Positions 9,174 through 21,257 of a stretch of 64,000 nucleotides of DNA are shown here, piece by piece. This DNA is from Zizania palustris. Lineage: Eukaryota > Streptophyta > Magnoliopsida > Poales > Poaceae. The position numbers and the translations under genes were made by a program. Location of the stretch: the NCBI GenBank assembly GCA_019279435.1, contig JAAALK010000289.1, forward strand, positions 12,964,342-13,028,341, in the 5' to 3' direction. Position 1 is the stretch's first letter. Each line of letters begins with the position of its first letter. The notes beneath the pieces are model-generated. The model ran no database searches, was not told the origin of the DNA, and was given only the letters and a program-made list of their open reading frames with translations.

Positions 9174-12100
9174 GTGCAGGATCGGGGACTGGAGGACGTT
9201 TGGATCATGGACTCAGGATGCTCTCGCCACAAGACGGGACATCGCAGATGGTTCTCCAGTCTCACTCCCCCGAGCTCCAAAGAGTACATCACCTTCGGGA
9301 ACAGTGGTCAAGGGAAAGTAAGTGGCATTGGCTCAATTCGCATTTCAGACCATTTTTCTTTAAAGAATGTTGCTTTGGTTGGAAACTTGAACTTCAATTT
9401 GATTTCTGTTTCGCAACTTCTTGAGGATGGTTTGGAGGTGCGTTTTAAGAAGGGAAATTCTTCTGTGTTTGACTCTAGAGGGTCTTTGATTTGCCAGATC
9501 TTACCATTCGGTAAGGTTTTTCGGATTGACTTCTCTAGTTCTTTTGGTCCTTCTCGCTGTTTGATTGCTGGATCCTCCTCTGAGCTCTGGAAGTGGCATA
9601 GGAGGTTAGGCCATTTGAGTTTTGACCTGCTAGTCAGGTTGAGCTCTATGGACCTCATCCGAGGATTGCCCAAGCTTAAGATGGAGAAGGATCTGGTTTG
9701 CCATCCCTGTCGTCACGGGAAAATGGTTGCCGCTTCTCACGCACCTGTGACTCAGGTGATGACTTCGTATCCGGGCGAGCTATTACATATGGACACTGTC
9801 GGTCCAGCTCGGGTACGCTCAGTCGGTGGGAAGTGGTACGCACTTGTGATTGTTGACGACTTTTCTCGATTCTCGTGGGTTTTCTTCTTAGAGTCTAAGG
9901 ATGAAACTTTTCATTTTGTTCATGACCTGATTTTGAAGCTGAAGAATGAGAACAATGGTCGGATGCGAGCAATTCGCTCCAACAATGGCTCTGAGTTCAA
10001 GAACTCTCAGTTCGTCAGCTTTTGTAGTGATCAGGGTCTTGACCATCAGTTTTCTGCTCCTTACACTCCCCCACAGAATGGCGTTGTGGAACGAAAGAAC
10101 CGCACGCTAGTCGAGATGGCCAGGACGATGCTCGATGAGCATAGGACTCCTAGGCGCTTTTGGGCTGAAGCCATGAACACGGCTTGCTATCTGGCCAACC
10201 GCATTTTTCTTAGAGCTTACCTTGGTAAGACCTCATATGAGTTGCGGTTTGGCAGACAGCCCAAGGTGAGCCACTTGCGAGCGTTTGGCTGCAAGTGCTT
10301 TGTGCTCAAGAAGGGAGGGCATTTGGACAAGTTTGAGTCTCGTTGCTGGGATGGTGTTTTTCTTGGTTACGCTTTGCATTCTCGAGGCTTTCGTGTTTGG
10401 AACCTCGACTCCCAGCAGCTTGTCGAGACTTGCGAGGTTTCTTTTGATGAGTCCTTGCCTTCTTCAACTCCTTCTTTTGAGCTTTCTGGTGATGGTGAGC
10501 TCGGAGAGTCCATCTTCGAGGAAGATGAGGATACTCCAGCTGCTGATGAGGGTGGGCCTTCTGCACCTCCTGCAGAGCCCACACCTTCTGAGACTTCGAC
10601 TGAGGACGAGGGCGGACCTCTGATCACTTCTTCCACTTCGATCGAGCCCCCTCAGTCGAGTCCAGAGGTGCCAGCTGCTGACTCCGGTGAGGTGACTTCA
10701 GATCACCAGGGATCCCGAGCAGTTCAGCATGATCACCCCTCAGAGCTCATCATCGGTGATTTGTCTACAAGAACTTTGCGTTCGTCTGTTGACTCTCTTG
10801 CTGTGTTTGCTGAATCAGCTTTTGTTGCATCCTTTGAGCCCAGAGACATTTCTCATGCTCTTTCTGACTCGAACTGGATTAATGCCATGCAAGAAGAGCT
10901 TGAGAATTTTGTCCGCAATCGGGTTTGGACTCTAGTAGAGCTGCCACCAGGATGCAACCCCATAGGCACCAAGTGGGTGTTCAAGAACAAGCAAGGTGAA
11001 GATGGGGTTGTGGTGCGCAACAAAGCTCGACTAGTTGCCCAGGGTTTCTGCCAGAAGGAAGGTATTGATTTTGAAGAAACCTTCGCCCCTGTTGCCCGTC
11101 TTGAGTCCATTCGCATTCTTTTAGCTTTTGCCGCTTCGAAGGGTTTTAAGCTTTTTCAAATGGACGTCAAGAGTGCTTTTCTGAACGGGTACATAGAGGA
11201 GGAGGTTTATGTTAGGCAGCCCCCCGGTTTTGAGAACCCCAAGTTTCCTCGACATGTTTTTAAGCTGCAGAAAGCTTTATACGGGTTAAAGCAAGCCCCC
11301 AGGGCTTGGTATGACCGGTTAAAGCAGTTTTTGTTGGGGAAGGGCTTTGTGATGGGTTCTGTGGATAAGACTCTCTTCTTGCTCAGAGATGCTTCATATT
11401 TTTTAGTCGCTCAGATATACGTGGACGATATTATCTTTGGCGGTACTACTAACGATCTTGTGTCCAAGTTTTCTGAGCAGATGCACAGCGAGTTCGAGAT
11501 GAGCCTCATGGGTGAGCTCAAGTACTTTCTAGGGCTCTAGATCAAGCAGACCAAGGACGGCACCTTCATCCACCAAGGTAAGTACACTCGTGACATGCTG
11601 AAGAAATTTGACTTTGGTGGTGAGTTGAAGCCGCAGATGACCCCGATGGGCACATCTGGGGGTCTGGACAAGGATGAGAGCGGCGGCAAGGTCAACGAGA
11701 GAGAATTTCGAGGGATGATCGGGTCGCTGCTGTACTTGACGGCGACGAGGCCAGACATACAGTTCGCCGTGGGACTGTGCGCGCGCTTCCAGTCTTCACC
11801 ACGCGCGTCTCATCGGCAGGCTGTCAAGCGCATCTTCAGGTATCTTACTTATGCGCCTGATCTTGGTCTTTATTATTCAGCATCATCATCTCTTGATTTA
11901 TCTGGCTTTTCGGACGCCGACTTTGGTGGGTGCCGGTTGGATCGCAAGTCGACTTCCGGTACTTGCCAGTTTCTTGGTTCTTCTCTTGTCTCTTGGTCTT
12001 CTCGAAAGCAATCTGGAGTTGCTCTTTCGACCACTGAGGCTGAGTATGTAGCTGCTGCTAGCTGCTGCTCACAGTTGGTTTGGATGATTTCCACTTTGAG

Positions 12101-12368
12101 AGATTTTGGGTTGTTCTTTCCTACAAGAGTTCCTTTGTTTTGCGACAGCACCAGTGCAATTAGTGTAGGGAAAAACCCATGTCTCCATTCAAAAACCAAA
12201 CACATTGATGTGCGCTTTCACTTTTTGCGGGATCAATATGAGAAAGGTGTCATTGACCTTGTTCATGTTGATACCCATCATCAGTTGGCTGACATTTTCA
12301 CCAAACCCCTAGATCAGTATACATTTGAGCGCTTACGAGGGGATTTGGGTGTTGTGTATCCTTTCTAG
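9174..12368 (+). pseudogene. pol: Sirevirus pol (protease, integrase, RT, RNase H), E2
   Basis: The frame is open from about 9153; the protease motif WIMDSGCSRHKTG is at about 9201. Integrase follows with its HHCC zinc site (WHRRLGHLSFD to CHPCRHGKM, about 9590-9725) and core. The second catalytic position reads IRSNNGSEF (AAC at 9981-9983), where E1 has IRSDNG, so the catalytic Asp appears to be Asn. The reverse transcriptase has YVDDIIFGG near 11420; RNase H has SGFSDADFGG near 11900 and STTEAEYVAAASCC near 12030. A TAG at 11538-11540 interrupts the FLGLQIKQ region, the expected Gln codon CAG having become TAG. The stop is at 12366-12368. Apart from these changes the protein looks full length, as expected of a recent insertion. 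Confidence 0.94.
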
Positions 12369-13694
12369 GATATTTTGCGTCAGTTTTCTTCTTCTTTACT
12401 CTTTTCTTGAGTCTTTTTGTGTGTGTTCATATCATACATATTCACATATCACACTTTTGAGCTTGCTTCTGTTATATGATTGAACTGCTTTACTTATTCT
12501 AGCTAGTACATGCTTTTGATTACTTGTCAATGATCATGCCTTGTTTCAGTTCACTTGATATGTCTGATATCTGTCATATGCATGGCTTTTATGCTTTCAA
12601 CTTGAGAAATGATCACCATTGCTTCTGGTAACTAGCATATGTAGGCTGAGTGCTTTTGCTATCTGTTACATACCTTGTAGCTAGTTCCTCACAAAGATGC
12701 AGATATGCAACTTGGACATCTTTATGCTTTAACATGGAAAATGTGCTATAAAAATGATAAGAATTAAAAATAAGTGAAAATTCCATGCCTTTTTATGCTT
12801 AAGATTGAAAAGATCCAAGTGGGTTTGTTTTGTCGCATTGCATTGTTCTGGACTGCTTACCATAGCACTTTGGTATGAACTAGGACAATGTAGTGTATGC
12901 CAAGACCAATGTTTTAAGCTTCCGATGGTCCAGTTTTGGCCTAGGCTTGACTTGGTCGGTTAGCATAAGGTTTGACATGCAAATAACCCTTGGCAAAAAT
13001 GAAAAAGGAAAATGAAAAAGCTTGAAAATTAAAAAGACAACAAGTTTGCTGAAGCAATTTTGTTTTGGACAATGCTTATCCTGGTAGATATCAGTTAGCT
13101 TCTGCATCTCATGTTTTACCTTGCTTGTTAACTGGAAAATGTGGTGATGCCTTTTGTTTGCAAAAACTGAAAAAATGCGTGCTAATGACTTTCTTTAGAT
13201 GTCATCTGTTGCACTGATCATGCCATGTGTCTTAGACAATATGTCTTTTGCTATACTTGTTAGATGTAGTAATTGCAGTCAATCATATCTGAGAAGCATG
13301 CTTTCTACACTCCACCTGCACCCCAGTTGCATTCATTGCATATTTTGAGGGGGAGTTGCATTTCAGGGGGAGTCAGTGTCGTTTTTTTTTTCTTTCGAGT
13401 GCTTGATGAGTTCACTTGTCAACAAGGGGGAGAAATTTTTGGTATAAGAGTTTAAGGGGGAGTTTTGGCTTTCTCTGGGATTTGTTTCAGGGGGAGTTTT
13501 TTGTCCCGTTTGTCCTTACTCTTTTGATATCCTTGTTGATGTTCCTGAGATTGCACTCGTTTTCGAGATTTTACTTTATTTTCTTCTTCTTCTTTGTTTT
13601 CTTGTGTTTTTGTTTTCGTGTTTCCTCAGTTGCTTGCAGGTACTGAAGAGCAGATTAAGAGAAGTGTTGACAATGCACTCATCAAGGGGGAGAT
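12369..13694 (+). other. E2 non-coding region with polypurine motifs
   Basis: No protein recognised. It contains the block shared with E1 and S3 (12806-13001), then G-rich motifs at about 13347, 13364, 13424, 13453, 13489 and 13684, the last adjoining the 3' LTR. A T-rich stretch near 13575-13620 precedes the final motif. Confidence 0.75.
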
Positions 13695-15837
13695 TGAGGA
13701 GCCATGCTGAATAGCGTGGGCCTCATGGCTCCAGATGTGATGAGTCATTGTCAACGATAGTCGAAGAGGACTGGAATGTGAAGAGAAGACCTGCTGCGTC
13801 TGGGTCGTGTGTGACTCAGGTACACGGGCAGCGAGCGACTGTCGGGCAGAGGAGGCCGTGAAGTCGGGCTGGCCCAATCCGGGTACATGGGCTAGAAGCA
13901 GCAGAGGATCCACTGGACTGTTGACCAGGATTGACTCAGGTACACGGGCGGTGAGCAATTGCCGGGCTGAGAGAGCTGCGGAGTTGGGCCGGCCCAATCC
14001 GGGTACCTGGTGCAAAGTCAGTGGACGCTTTGTCAGTTTCGGCGCAAAACTGACGACCGCTGATCTCGCATCGGACTGTCCAGAAGAGAAGCCGTAGTCG
14101 CTACGAAAGCCTAGCTTCCGGATAAGTCATCTGTAAACAGGAGTTTACTATTTTGTCCCTAGGCCCACAGTCTGTCAGTCGAGTCTGTAAAAATATCCTA
14201 AGGGCAGTTTAGTCTTTTCCATTTATTTCAGCATCTTTAAAAAACCCTATGGGTATTTCTGCATTTTACCCTTTTATTGGGCTGCCTATAAATAGGCCCC
14301 AATCCCTAGGGTTAGGGTTAACTCACTTTAATCAAAATCAGAGTTCAATCCTTTTTTGTTTCTGTGCTTGCGCCGCTGGCATTTCTACTCACTGCCCTCT
14401 GATTTCTTCGCTGCAAATTCTTCAATCGTTCCTGAAGCAATCGGTTGTAGCAGCGATCTCTTCCATCATTCGATGAGTCCTGAAATTTCATTTCTGTGCA
14501 GGTTATTTTATTCTCTCTGAACTGTCTTGGTTTTTGCGCAGAAAGTTTTATTTTCAAGGAACTGTTCTTGCTTTCTTCCGTCATGGCGTTTTATCCAACG
14601 GACTGTGCCTTCGATTTGGCCTTCCTGCAGATTTGATTCCTTTGCGTGTCAGCTCCTTTGCAATAGCACTCATGGCTGGTGTCTGCAGCTACAGTTCTTT
14701 GCTATAGTCTATTCATTTCATATCGTATATCAGCAGTGTTTCTGTCAACCTTGTGAGCTCTTACGATTTGTTTATTCCTTGGCGTTTTGATCGATGCTTT
14801 GGTTGTGATGTCAGCTGTGTGTCACGTTTTTCAGCTTTTGACTATTTTGTGACGTGCGAGGCCAGGTTTCCTCTATTGCACACTTCGTTCCTGAGTCTGG
14901 ACTTTGCAAAGTTTGTTCGAAGCATACTTCATAGGTTGCTCACACGAAGTTTTTCTGTGAAGGTTGCTTCGTGACCACAGTTCTCTATTCGGGGTATAGG
15001 CTCTGTAGATTTACATTCGAAGATACTTCGCGACAGTCTTTGGAGCTTCTGCTCATTCGAAGTGTTGTCCGAATATTTTTGTTCTGCTTTGAAGTTTGTA
15101 ACTTGATCAGGCTTCGTAGTTGGCTCAGTTGGTTAGCTAGCTTCGACCATTGCTTAACAGCGCTCTGTACGAAGGTGCTTCGGGTTTTTGCTTCGGTTGC
15201 AAGTTCTTTTCTCTCCAACGAAGTCCGTGCAAATTGCTTCGATCAATCGAAGGTACTCCGAAGTATGCAAAGACTTCGAGCATTCAAGGCATACTTCGAT
15301 TAGTACACTTCGCTTCGGCACGACATCTCCGAAGCCACCTTCGACATCCTCAGACTTCGACACGTCATCTCCGAAGCCACCTTCGACATCCTCAGACTTC
15401 GACACGTCATCTCCGAGGCCATCTTCGACATCCTCATACTTCGCACGCTTCACAGGGTTCGGACAACCTTCGACATATAGGACTAGAGGGTTTACACAAC
15501 TGATCCGAACAGGCTTCGTCAAGTACCTTCCTGGAGACAACTTTGAACAGTAACTTCTCATCCTTTTCATCTGTACTCTGTTTAAATTGCTATAGTGAAC
15601 TCTGATCAGTCCATGTTTTGAATGATGTACTTATCTACTTATTAGCACTGTATTGGTGTTTCTTTGTCTAAGACACCTGTCGTTTCTAGGCTAGATCTTT
15701 TGTGGCTTTGTTGATCTGTTTAGCTTTCTGAGCTAAGTCTGTTGAGGTGCGTTGAGTGTTGGGAGCAGGCCATTGATTCGGAAGAATTTTTTAGGCGCCC
15801 ATTCACCCCCCCTCTGGTCGCTACTTTCGGTCCTACA
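13695..15837 (+). repeat. E2 3' LTR
   Basis: 2,143 bp, matching the 5' LTR at a constant offset of 9,290 bp, about 1 percent different, mostly C/T and G/A changes. It ends TCCTACA and is followed by the AAAGG duplication. Confidence 0.96.
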
Positions 15838-16971
15838 AAAGGTGGGGCTTCGGAGTGTGTTTGTCTCGTGGTACTTCGGCCTGCATGGCTTCGGTACACG
15901 GACTGACGGAGTTCGAGCTGGGCGAAGCTGCGAAGCCGTGGTGATCCACTCTAGAGGTGTTGGTGCGAAGGCCCAAGGGCTTTGACGGCTTCGGCTCAAA
16001 ACCGTCACTGTATCGAAGGCTGACTTCGGTGAAGCGAAGGCCATCTGGCTCAAGGCTTCTCACCGAAGCTATCGCACCCCTCGCGTGCAAAGGGGCTTCA
16101 GAAAGGTCAAAGGCTGCAAGTCTGACAGTGTCTGCTCTGCAAAAAGCTGGCGCTGTCCCCTCTGCAAAGGCTGATAGAGAAGCCTCCAATAAAGTTGACT
16201 ACCTTTTGTACCCCTCAGTTCTGTAGAGACAAAACCAATGTAAACCCTAGGGGTAAAGTAGTCAATTCCTTTGGGTGAACTGTGGGCTATAAATATGGGG
16301 GCTCGGTAGGTAACATTTAACACTTTGAGCCTTTACTGTTGAGCTCCTGTACCAGCCACCACCTCTCAGTATTCATCCAGAGTTCAATTTTATTGTGTTC
16401 CTTGTTCAAGCGGCGAAGCCCTGCTTCTGTGTTGTCTTTCTGCTTGAGCTCGTTTGCATACCTCGCTAGCTATAGTGCACCGAAGCCTGTCTAGGCGAAG
16501 GGTGTTTTGTGCGAAGTGTGTTTTTCAGTGTGCTGTCGCTCTGTGTAACAGGAGGCGAGACCTCGCTGCTTACTAGCGAAGCCCTGATCGAAGCCCGCGC
16601 TTTTATCGTGTCTGAGTACCTAGTGAAGTCTGTGAGTGTGCATTTAGACCTTCGGTGTACGAAGCCCAGCACCAGTTGCTGCTGCCAAGTACTTGGTCGA
16701 AGTCCTCAGAGGGTCATCCACTCTTGCGAAGGGTGAAGTGCGAAGCCTGCTCGAAGCACCCAGTGTGCGGAGCCTGCACTCTTGGCTTCGAACTTGTGCT
16801 CCTGTGAAGCCTGTGTTCGGAGTTGTCAAAACACCTCCGAACCAGACCTTCGAAGGTAGTGTTCGAAGCCTGTTCCGCAGAAGACAGAACTGAAACAGAA
16901 GGCTAGTTTTTAGCCCGAAATTTTAAAAGATCCCATTCACCCCCCCTCTGGTCACCGTTTCCGGTCCAACA
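15838..16971 (+). repeat. E1 LTR, right portion
   Basis: Continues the LTR begun at 3623. It has a TATA box, TATAAATA, at about 16288-16295 and many CGAAGCC/CTTCG motifs, and ends GTCCAACA at 16971. A primer-binding site follows two bases later, so this LTR acts as a 5' LTR for the gag downstream. Confidence 0.87.
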
Positions 16972-16973
16972 AT

Positions 16974-16985
16974 TGGTATCAGAGC
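16974..16985 (+). promoter_or_regulatory. Primer-binding site after the E1 LTR
   Basis: TGGTATCAGAGC, identical to that of E2 and at the same 2-bp distance from the LTR end. Confidence 0.92.
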
Positions 16986-17035
16986 GAGTTAAGATCACCA
17001 GTTGACCTTAACCGGTTTTGTGATCTATTGACGAC

Positions 17036-18385
17036 ATGGATAGAGGCAGTAAAATTCCTCTGTTCGATGGGACTGATTTTGCATACTGGAAGGTGCGCAT
17101 GGAGGCTTACTTGTTAAGACAAGGAAATGCAATTTGGGAGATTGTGGACTCACAATACTCCATCCCTGAGACTCGCACTTCTCAAACAGAGAAAGATCAG
17201 TATAATGCCAACTCCAAGGCTAGAAATATACAGTAGAAGTGAGTTCGATAGGGTGCAGCACCTTAGGACTGCTAGGGAGATTTGGACAACACTCACTGTT
17301 TTCATGAGGGCTCTACACAGATTAAGGCCAGACGCCAAAGCACATACAACCAACAGTATCAGCTCTTTGTGCAGGCACCTGGTGAATCTATAGATGCCAT
17401 GTTTTCTCGCTTTGATGCAATAGTGAGTAACTTGCGATCCAACGGGACACTTGCTTACAATGATCATGATAGAGCTATCAAGCTTCTCTATGCTCTTGAC
17501 CGTAGCATATGGGAAGTGAAGATATCCAGCATTGAGGAGTCTGCAGGTTATGACACTTTGACCTGTGATGAGCTCTTCAACAAGCTGAAGTCCACAGAGA
17601 TTGCCAAGGCATCTCTTGCTGTGCATAGAAGCTCTCTGCCACAGCCATTGGCATTGGTTTCTAGCACTAGCCGTGGCACCACTGCAGAACCAAGCACATC
17701 TGGCACTTGTGTTCTTGCAGATGGTTTTGCTTTGTCCTCCCTGGTCTCTGTCACAAAGGAGGAGGTGGACACTCTAGATGATGATGAGCTTGCTCTCATT
17801 GCCCGGAGGTTCACCCGTTTTTATCATGAGAGACGGGATCAGAGGAAAAGTGGTTTTAGTGGTTGCTTTGAGTGTGGCGACACTTCTCATATCAAGGCCA
17901 ATTGTCCTAAGCTCAAAAAGAGAGATGAGAGTGAGCGCCCCAAATACCACAAGAAGGAGAGGAAACCCTTTGTGAAAGGCAAGCGCGGCAAGATGGCTAA
18001 GAAAGTAGCCAAGGCCGCCTCCAGAGCATTTGTTGCTGCTCTCAGCGACATCGACACTTCCTCAACTGAGGAGTCGAGCTCTGAGGAGGAGGAGTCCTCA
18101 AGGAAGGAGGACAAGAAGGACAAGAAGGGACGAGACTTCACCGGCCTTTGCTTCATGGACGACAGCGATCACAGCGGCGATGAGCTTGACTCATCTGAGG
18201 TACCACTATCATCTGACCAGCTATTAATTAAATTAGATGAGCTGAATGAAGTAGTTCTTGGTCAGGATAGATTACTTGTGCAAGCCGCTAGAGAAAGAAA
18301 AGACCTTAGACTTAGGCTAGAATCTGTTTCTACTGAATATGCCATGCTAGACCTTAGATTACTTGTGATGAAGAAGGAGAAGCAA
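17036..18385 (+). pseudogene. gag: Sirevirus gag downstream of the E1 LTR, broken
   Basis: ATG at 17036 opens a Copia gag (FDGTDFAYWKVRMEAYLL) that hits TAG at 17234-17236 after a small deletion. The next part (SRSEFDRVQHLRTAREIW) is in another frame at about 17238-17300, and the original frame resumes near 17303 (HEGSTQIKARRQ). It then runs through the gag domain, a CCHC knuckle (CFECGDTSHIKANC, about 17862) and Lys/Glu-rich and Ser/Glu-rich segments to about 18385. There the protein changes abruptly and minus-strand Gypsy sequence begins. So the gag has two compensating frame changes and a lost 3' end. Its sequence differs clearly from the E2 Gag, marking a separate subfamily. Confidence 0.88.
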
Positions 18386-18916
18386 CTTTATCTTTCTGTT
18401 GCCTCAAAAGCGTTTTAGCTACTTGCTGATTTTCAGAAGGTTGTTTGCTCGTTTGTGCGTCCTTAGCATGTTTTTCTTGTTCAAATTTCATAATTTTAGC
18501 AGGAGTCATAGGTAGCAAAGTAACTTTCTTTCCTTTATACATAAATGTGTACTTATTGCTCCTACCATGGTGTGTAGCATCAGTATCATACTCCCAAGGT
18601 CTACCAAATAATAGAGAACATGCTTGCATTGGTACTACATCAAAATCAGCAACTCCGAACTATGTACCAATGGAAAATCTAATGTGAGCAGTTTGTGTTA
18701 CCTTGACCTTATCGCTACTGTTGAACCATTGCACGTGGTAATGGTGTGGATGCGCACGTGTGGGAAGTTGAAGTTAGTTACCATGTCATGGCTCACCAAA
18801 TTGTTGCAACTACCACCGTCGATGATGACACGTACACGACGGTCATTGACGATGAAGAAGGTCTGAAACAGATTGTTTCGTTGTGCCCGGTCGTCCTGCT
18901 CCATGTGAGTGCTCAA
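18386..18916 (-). pseudogene. Gypsy protease and PR-RT linker, G1
   Basis: Minus-strand reading shows an aspartic protease with RVRVIIDGGSCNNLVS (about 18830) in a retropepsin-like fold, and then LLFGRPWEYDTDATHHGRSN and KKVTLLPMTPAKIM (about 18500-18620), typical of the segment between protease and RT in non-Tat plant Gypsy elements. The pieces lie in different frames with stops between. RT itself is absent: it was lost at the junction near 18386. Confidence 0.78.
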
Positions 18917-19049
18917 AATTCGTTGTACAATAAGTGCTTCATGGTCGGCAGAGGCATCCGGCGCAAAAACAGCGTCATCGTCAGAAGCATCGTAATCTCC
19001 TGCAATGTTAGCAGCAAGTGCATATTCATCTTCAACATCACTAGCACTT

Positions 19050-20217
19050 ACATAGCCACCGTCTTCCGTAGCAATATAAGCCCGCTAACTAGGGCAGTCC
19101 TTCATAATGAGGCCGAATCCTTTGCATCGGTGACACTAGATCACTGCAGAACGTGCAGTAGAGGCCTCCGAGGAGGTGGGCTTGGCTGGCGCCTTGGATG
19201 TTGCAGCTTTGGAGCTCTCAGCCTGGGCTGTAGATGTAGAAGGTGCAGATGTAACCGCCGGTCGAGAAGGAGGTGGTGGTCACTGCTGTTGCCCACTTGA
19301 GCGTGAAGTGGCACCACCAATGTTGGTACTCATACTGCATTGTGGTTGTTGGCAACCCTGCAATTATTTTTCTGCAAGTATAGCAAGGTGGAAAAGATGA
19401 GTGATAGTATTGTATTCTTTATAATCAATGATATCCTGAATTTCACGTCTTAAACCACCATAAAAACAGGCCATTTTATCCTCATTGTCCTCCTCAATTT
19501 CAGCACGCATGCAACCTATTTGCAGCTCCTAATAATACTCCTTTACTGATTTATTTCCTTGGTTTAGGCGCTGCAAATTTTTTCTTAAATCACATTTATA
19601 TGAAGGAGGAACCCATCTACCATGCATTTGCCGTTTTAACATACCCCAATTTTGTGGTTCATTGCCAACCTGAACTATTTCAGTCCACCAAAGAAGAGCA
19701 TATCCAGTGAATTCACTAGTAGCTAAGCGCACGCGGTGGATAGCAGGAATCATGTGAGCATTAAATTTTTATTCGACTGACATCTCCCAATCTAAATATG
19801 CATCTGGATCATAGGTGCCAGCAAAATGAGGTACTGAAAATTTTACCTTGGAGTAGGGATCATTGTTCCCGCGGTTGTCATTGTTATGTCGTGGATGGCG
19901 GTTGCGGTGGCCGCACATACCTTGACGATTGAACTGAAAGCGATGACGTGCAGCCTCGTCAGGGTCAATGCCATTGTTCCCGACATCGGATAGGTCGTCT
20001 TCCTCCTCAACATGGTCGTCTTCCACCTCAACATGTCGTCGTCGGCTTGTGCAGCAGGCAAGCGTGTCTCCAAGGTAGTCATTCGGTCCACTAGGTCAGC
20101 CACAGTATGCGCGAGACGTTCGATGGAGTGTTGGATCTGCCGCTGATACTCCAGTAGAGCACGTCGTGAGACACAATCATTAAAATCGGATGGAGGGGTA
20201 CCGTTGTTATCTGCCAT
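19050..20217 (-). pseudogene. gag: Gypsy gag, G1
   Basis: ATG at 20217-20215 (MADNNGTPPSDFND) starts a helical N-terminal part (EYQRQIQHSIERLAHTVADL), then an acidic linker and the gag core (KFSVPHFAGTYDPDAYLDWEM near 19800; ALLWWTEIVQ near 19680; NQGNKSVKEYYQEL near 19530). A degenerate zinc knuckle, CHRCKGFGLIMKDCP (about 19120), has Leu at the usual His position. Several stops and frame changes make it non-functional. Core order and wording are those of a Ty3/Gypsy Gag that would build the particle. Confidence 0.8.
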
Positions 20218-21239
20218 GTTGGTGAAAAGACAAAACAACAAAGAATAATCCTTATGGAAAGCAACTAGGTGGGGTGGTGGGTGTGTGGTGGAAGCAATCC
20301 GTCAAGCACCTTACCCACGCTTGCAAGTTTTCTTACCACGCCGCAATGAGGTAACCGGCCTACAGGTGAAGAACCAAGTGGAGGGTGGTGGGCGATTGCA
20401 AGATGTGAACCTGTCCTAACCAAGAGAAGGTGTAGCTTGGAAAGTAATGTAAGTAGCAAGGAATAGCGATAGTAATAAAAGTTAAACAAAGTTCAATAAG
20501 TGTTCCCTAGTACTCATCAAAGTTGATGGTCTAAGTGCTCCCAAGGTGAAATTCAAGCAATAGAGGGAAACTATGTGCCCAAAACTCAAGTGGAAGGCAG
20601 AACAAGGTAGCAAACGATAGGACCGGTTCTCTTTTGCTTCTTCTTGTTTTTTTCACTATATTTTTTTTGAACAAGGATGACAAGAGATGCAACCACAAAC
20701 ACTGGCACCTGCAACTGAGGTGGGATGTGGTTCACAGAAATTCAACAAGTTCTCTGAACGGCGTGCAAAAACATTGACCAATTTTTTTCTTTATCTTCCT
20801 GATTTTTTTGGCAATTCTGATCAAACCAAACAGAGCGAAGCCTAGTTTGGGTTGGCTCCAAATTGGGAGAAGAAGATGCTCAAACAATTTCATATTTTTC
20901 TGACAAACGAGCGAAAAGTTATGCCTGTTTTACCGAAGGAGGGTCACAAGGACTCGATGTGGAAAACATAGTAGGAAACCAAGTGGAAACCGACTAAGGT
21001 TTGGAGGGGGGGTTTCGGATGGGGTAATTTTTTTGAGAGACAAGATCAACTACTACTCAAACGACACAAAGGGATGACTAAACCAGCAACAAGAGTTGAC
21101 CAAGAACACAAACTCAACAAAGCTAAAAACTGAATTTAAAACCGCAAGGCACAAAGGGGTTCTCGGTGGGGATTTTTTGTGAGGGTTTTCTGGACTCTAG
21201 GTAAAAATAAAAGAAGATCAAGATTACCTTACTGGAAAC
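20218..21239 (-). other. G1 leader, no gene seen
   Basis: Between the G1 LTR/PBS and its gag start. I see no ORF or repeat to name; T-rich patches at about 20640-20670 and 20780-20810. Confidence 0.6.
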
Positions 21240-21257
21240 CTGAAATATGATATCAAC
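21240..21257 (-). promoter_or_regulatory. Probable degenerate primer-binding site, G1
   Basis: On the minus strand, GTTGATATCATATTTCAG follows the LTR end; TGATATCA is one base off the tRNA-Met site TGGTATCA. Confidence 0.5.

Larger units (their letters stand above)
4405..15837 (+). mobile_element. Sirevirus E2, complete element with TSD AAAGG
   Basis: Two near-identical LTRs (4405-6548 and 13695-15837) flank PBS, gag, pol and a polypurine-motif region, 11,433 bp in all. The 5-bp target duplication AAAGG is at 4400-4404 and 15838-15842. By eye the LTRs differ at about 20 substitutions plus one base in a C run, about 1 percent, so insertion was recent. Despite this, pol carries a nonsense codon and a changed integrase residue, and the gag-pol junction is out of frame. 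It probably moved with proteins made by another copy (inference). Confidence 0.95.

Noticed and set aside
12369..13694. Env-like gene after pol in E2
   Set aside because: Some Sireviruses have one here, but no frame above about 76 codons and no membrane protein features are seen.
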